This document shows positions 4,582 through 5,196 of a stretch of DNA of 5,196 nt, one piece after another (positions within the stretch are counted from its first letter, which is position 1; each line of letters opens with the position of its first letter). The translations under genes and the position numbers were made by a program. A model generated the notes under the pieces. That model was not told where the DNA came from. It did no database searches and saw only the letters and a program-made list of their open reading frames with translations. The stretch comes from Endomicrobium sp. Its GTDB lineage: Bacteria > Elusimicrobiota > Endomicrobiia > Endomicrobiales > Endomicrobiaceae. The stretch covers positions 1-5,196 of the forward strand of contig JAITKZ010000093.1 of NCBI GenBank assembly GCA_031278115.1. The letters run 5' to 3'.

Positions 4582-4610
4582 TTGACATAATTTACAAAAT
4601 TTATTATAAA
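4582..4610 (+). promoter_or_regulatory. Strong sigma70-type promoter of the HU gene
   Basis: A perfect TTGACA (4582-4587) is followed after exactly 17 bases by TATAAA (4605-4610). Transcription should start near 4617, giving a leader of about 44 bases before ATG 4661. This is the best promoter match in the window and suits an abundant nucleoid protein. Between 4385 and 4581 I see no gene; a TATAAT at 4521-4526 and a TTGACA at 4481-4486 lack correctly spaced partners. Confidence 0.8.
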
Positions 4611-4611
4611 A

Positions 4612-4638
4612 TGAATGCATTTTGATTCTTTGCATTCA
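4612..4638 (+). promoter_or_regulatory. 8-bp inverted repeat at the HU transcription start / 5' leader
   Basis: TGAATGCA (4612-4619) and TGCATTCA (4631-4638) form a perfect inverted repeat with an 11-base loop. It begins directly after the -10 and spans the predicted start site, ending 7 bases before the GGAGG at 4646-4650. It could be an operator or, if transcription starts slightly upstream, a leader hairpin affecting translation or mRNA stability. Confidence 0.45.
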
Positions 4639-4660
4639 CTTTCGCGGAGGTATTAAGCTG

Positions 4661-4930
4661 ATGAAAAAACCTGATGTAATTAAGCAGGTTGCTGGTGTCT
4701 CAGGTTTAACACAAGGAGACGCCAATAAGGCCATCAAAGCATTAGTCAAAGTTATACAATCAACTTTAAAAAATGGTGGTGTTATTTCTTTATCAGGGCT
4801 TGGCTCTTTTAGAACTAAATCCAGAAAAGCAAGACAAGGCAGAAATCCTAAAACTGGAGAGATAATCCCTATTCCACCGGGAAAGAAAGTTTCATTTAAA
4901 CCTACTACTACTCTGAGGAAAATAATATAA
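4661..4930 (+). CDS. hup: HU-family nucleoid DNA-binding protein
   Basis: This gene encodes a small basic dimeric protein that bends DNA and organises the nucleoid. ATG 4661 gives 89 residues, the standard HU length. A strong GGAGG lies at 4646-4650, 10 bases upstream. The upstream TTG in the same frame (4622) is rejected because it would add 13 residues ahead of the conserved MKKPDVIKQVA start. The N-terminal helices (residues 3-38) are followed by GLGSF (47-51) and the DNA-binding arm QGRNPKTGEIIPIPPGKKV (59-77), with the invariant RNP at 61-63 and the intercalating proline within it. FKP at 79-81 precedes the C-terminal helix. All key HU positions are intact, in contrast to several neighbours. 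It is first in an apparent operon with the aminotransferase 12 bases downstream. HU rather than IHF is favoured by the overall sequence, but paralogue identity is not certain. Confidence 0.93.
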   Translation: MKKPDVIKQVAGVSGLTQGDANKAIKALVKVIQSTLKNGGVISLSGLGSFRTKSRKARQGRNPKTGEIIPIPPGKKVSFKPTTTLRKII

Positions 4931-4942
4931 TTTGAGCAATAT

Positions 4943-5196
4943 ATGATAAGCATAGAACCTTCTAAAAATCTGGCAAAATTGCCGCCTTATCTGTTCACAA
5001 AAATCAATCAAATAAAGAAAGAAGCTTATGCTAAAAGTCTTGATGTTATAGATTTAGGTATGGGCAACCCAGATTTACCTACGCCACATCACATAGTAGA
5101 TAGGCTTTGCGACACAGTAAAACACCACAAAAACACGCATAAATATCCTCAAGCTAAAGGCATGCCTAAGTTCAGAAAAACGATAACAGAATGGAT
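4943..5196 (+). CDS. Class I/II PLP aminotransferase, N-terminal part (3' truncated by window)
   Basis: ATG 4943 opens a frame that stays open to the window end (84 codons seen, about a fifth of the usual 390-410). It shows the N-terminal signature of fold-type I aminotransferases: LPPYLF at 13-18, IDLGMGNPDLPTP at 36-48, HIVDRLCDTV at 50-59, and HKYPQAKGMPKFRKTI at 66-81. This pattern is shared by alanine aminotransferase (AlaC) and LL-diaminopimelate aminotransferase (DapL) relatives; the MGNPD form is typical of this group. The PLP-binding lysine and substrate-specific residues lie outside the window, so the substrate cannot be assigned. The gene starts 12 bases after the HU stop and has only a weak GAG as a ribosome site, so it is probably cotranscribed with, and perhaps translationally dependent on, HU. 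Confidence 0.85.
   Translation, partial: MISIEPSKNLAKLPPYLFTKINQIKKEAYAKSLDVIDLGMGNPDLPTPHHIVDRLCDTVKHHKNTHKYPQAKGMPKFRKTITEW

Noticed and set aside
4636..4953. Minus-strand open frame of 105 codons over HU
   Set aside because: HU on the plus strand has all family motifs; the antisense frame is a shadow.
1..5196. CRISPR array, riboswitch, rRNA or insertion sequence
   Set aside because: No regularly spaced direct repeats, recognisable riboswitch core, rRNA segment, transposase or terminal inverted repeat pair was found on either strand.

Overview
The window is AT-rich, uses strong Shine-Dalgarno sites and good sigma70-type promoters, and reads like bacterial DNA from a lineage that is losing genes. 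At least four recognisable genes carry small indels that break an otherwise well-preserved reading frame, and the start region of a fifth is out of frame. The protein families and the density of fresh pseudogenes would suit a host-associated, reducing Gram-negative such as Endomicrobium (Elusimicrobiota). That placement is an inference; nothing in the window proves it.

Layout. 1-126 holds the C-terminal end of an unidentified protein. 176-891 is a toxin-first toxin-antitoxin operon: a RelE-superfamily addiction-module killer overlapping its XRE-type antidote by ATGA, behind a promoter with an inverted-repeat operator. Both genes are frameshifted in A-runs. 931-1229 is a second, separately promoted antitoxin of the Phd/YefM type, with two lesions (one extra base and a 10-bp tandem duplication) and no recognisable toxin partner. 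1230-1388 is unassigned. 1443-1518 is a clean tRNA-Gln(CUG) with its own extended -10 promoter. 1519-2024 is mostly non-coding, with a short tandem repeat, a start-less open frame and a stem-loop. 2025-3232 carries a ROK-family sugar kinase, probably glucokinase, whose catalytic body is intact but whose start is obscured by an A8 tract. A 13-bp stem-loop separates it from the convergent minus-strand gene (3293-4371), a 2,4-diaminopentanoate dehydrogenase-type oxidoreductase split by a G8 run. A divergent intergenic region leads to an intact HU-type DNA-binding protein (4661-4930), followed 12 nt later by a class I/II PLP aminotransferase that runs off the window.

How they work together. The first third is a decaying toxin-antitoxin cluster next to a tRNA gene. 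The rest is metabolic and housekeeping: sugar phosphorylation, amino-acid catabolism (now apparently broken), nucleoid structure and amino-acid transamination. The most notable signal is the mutational pattern. Breaks sit in homopolymers or short tandem repeats, and two of them (antitoxin start, kinase start) are A8 tracts where A7 would join a well-placed ATG to the conserved domain. That could mean recent decay, sequencing error, or rescue by transcriptional slippage.
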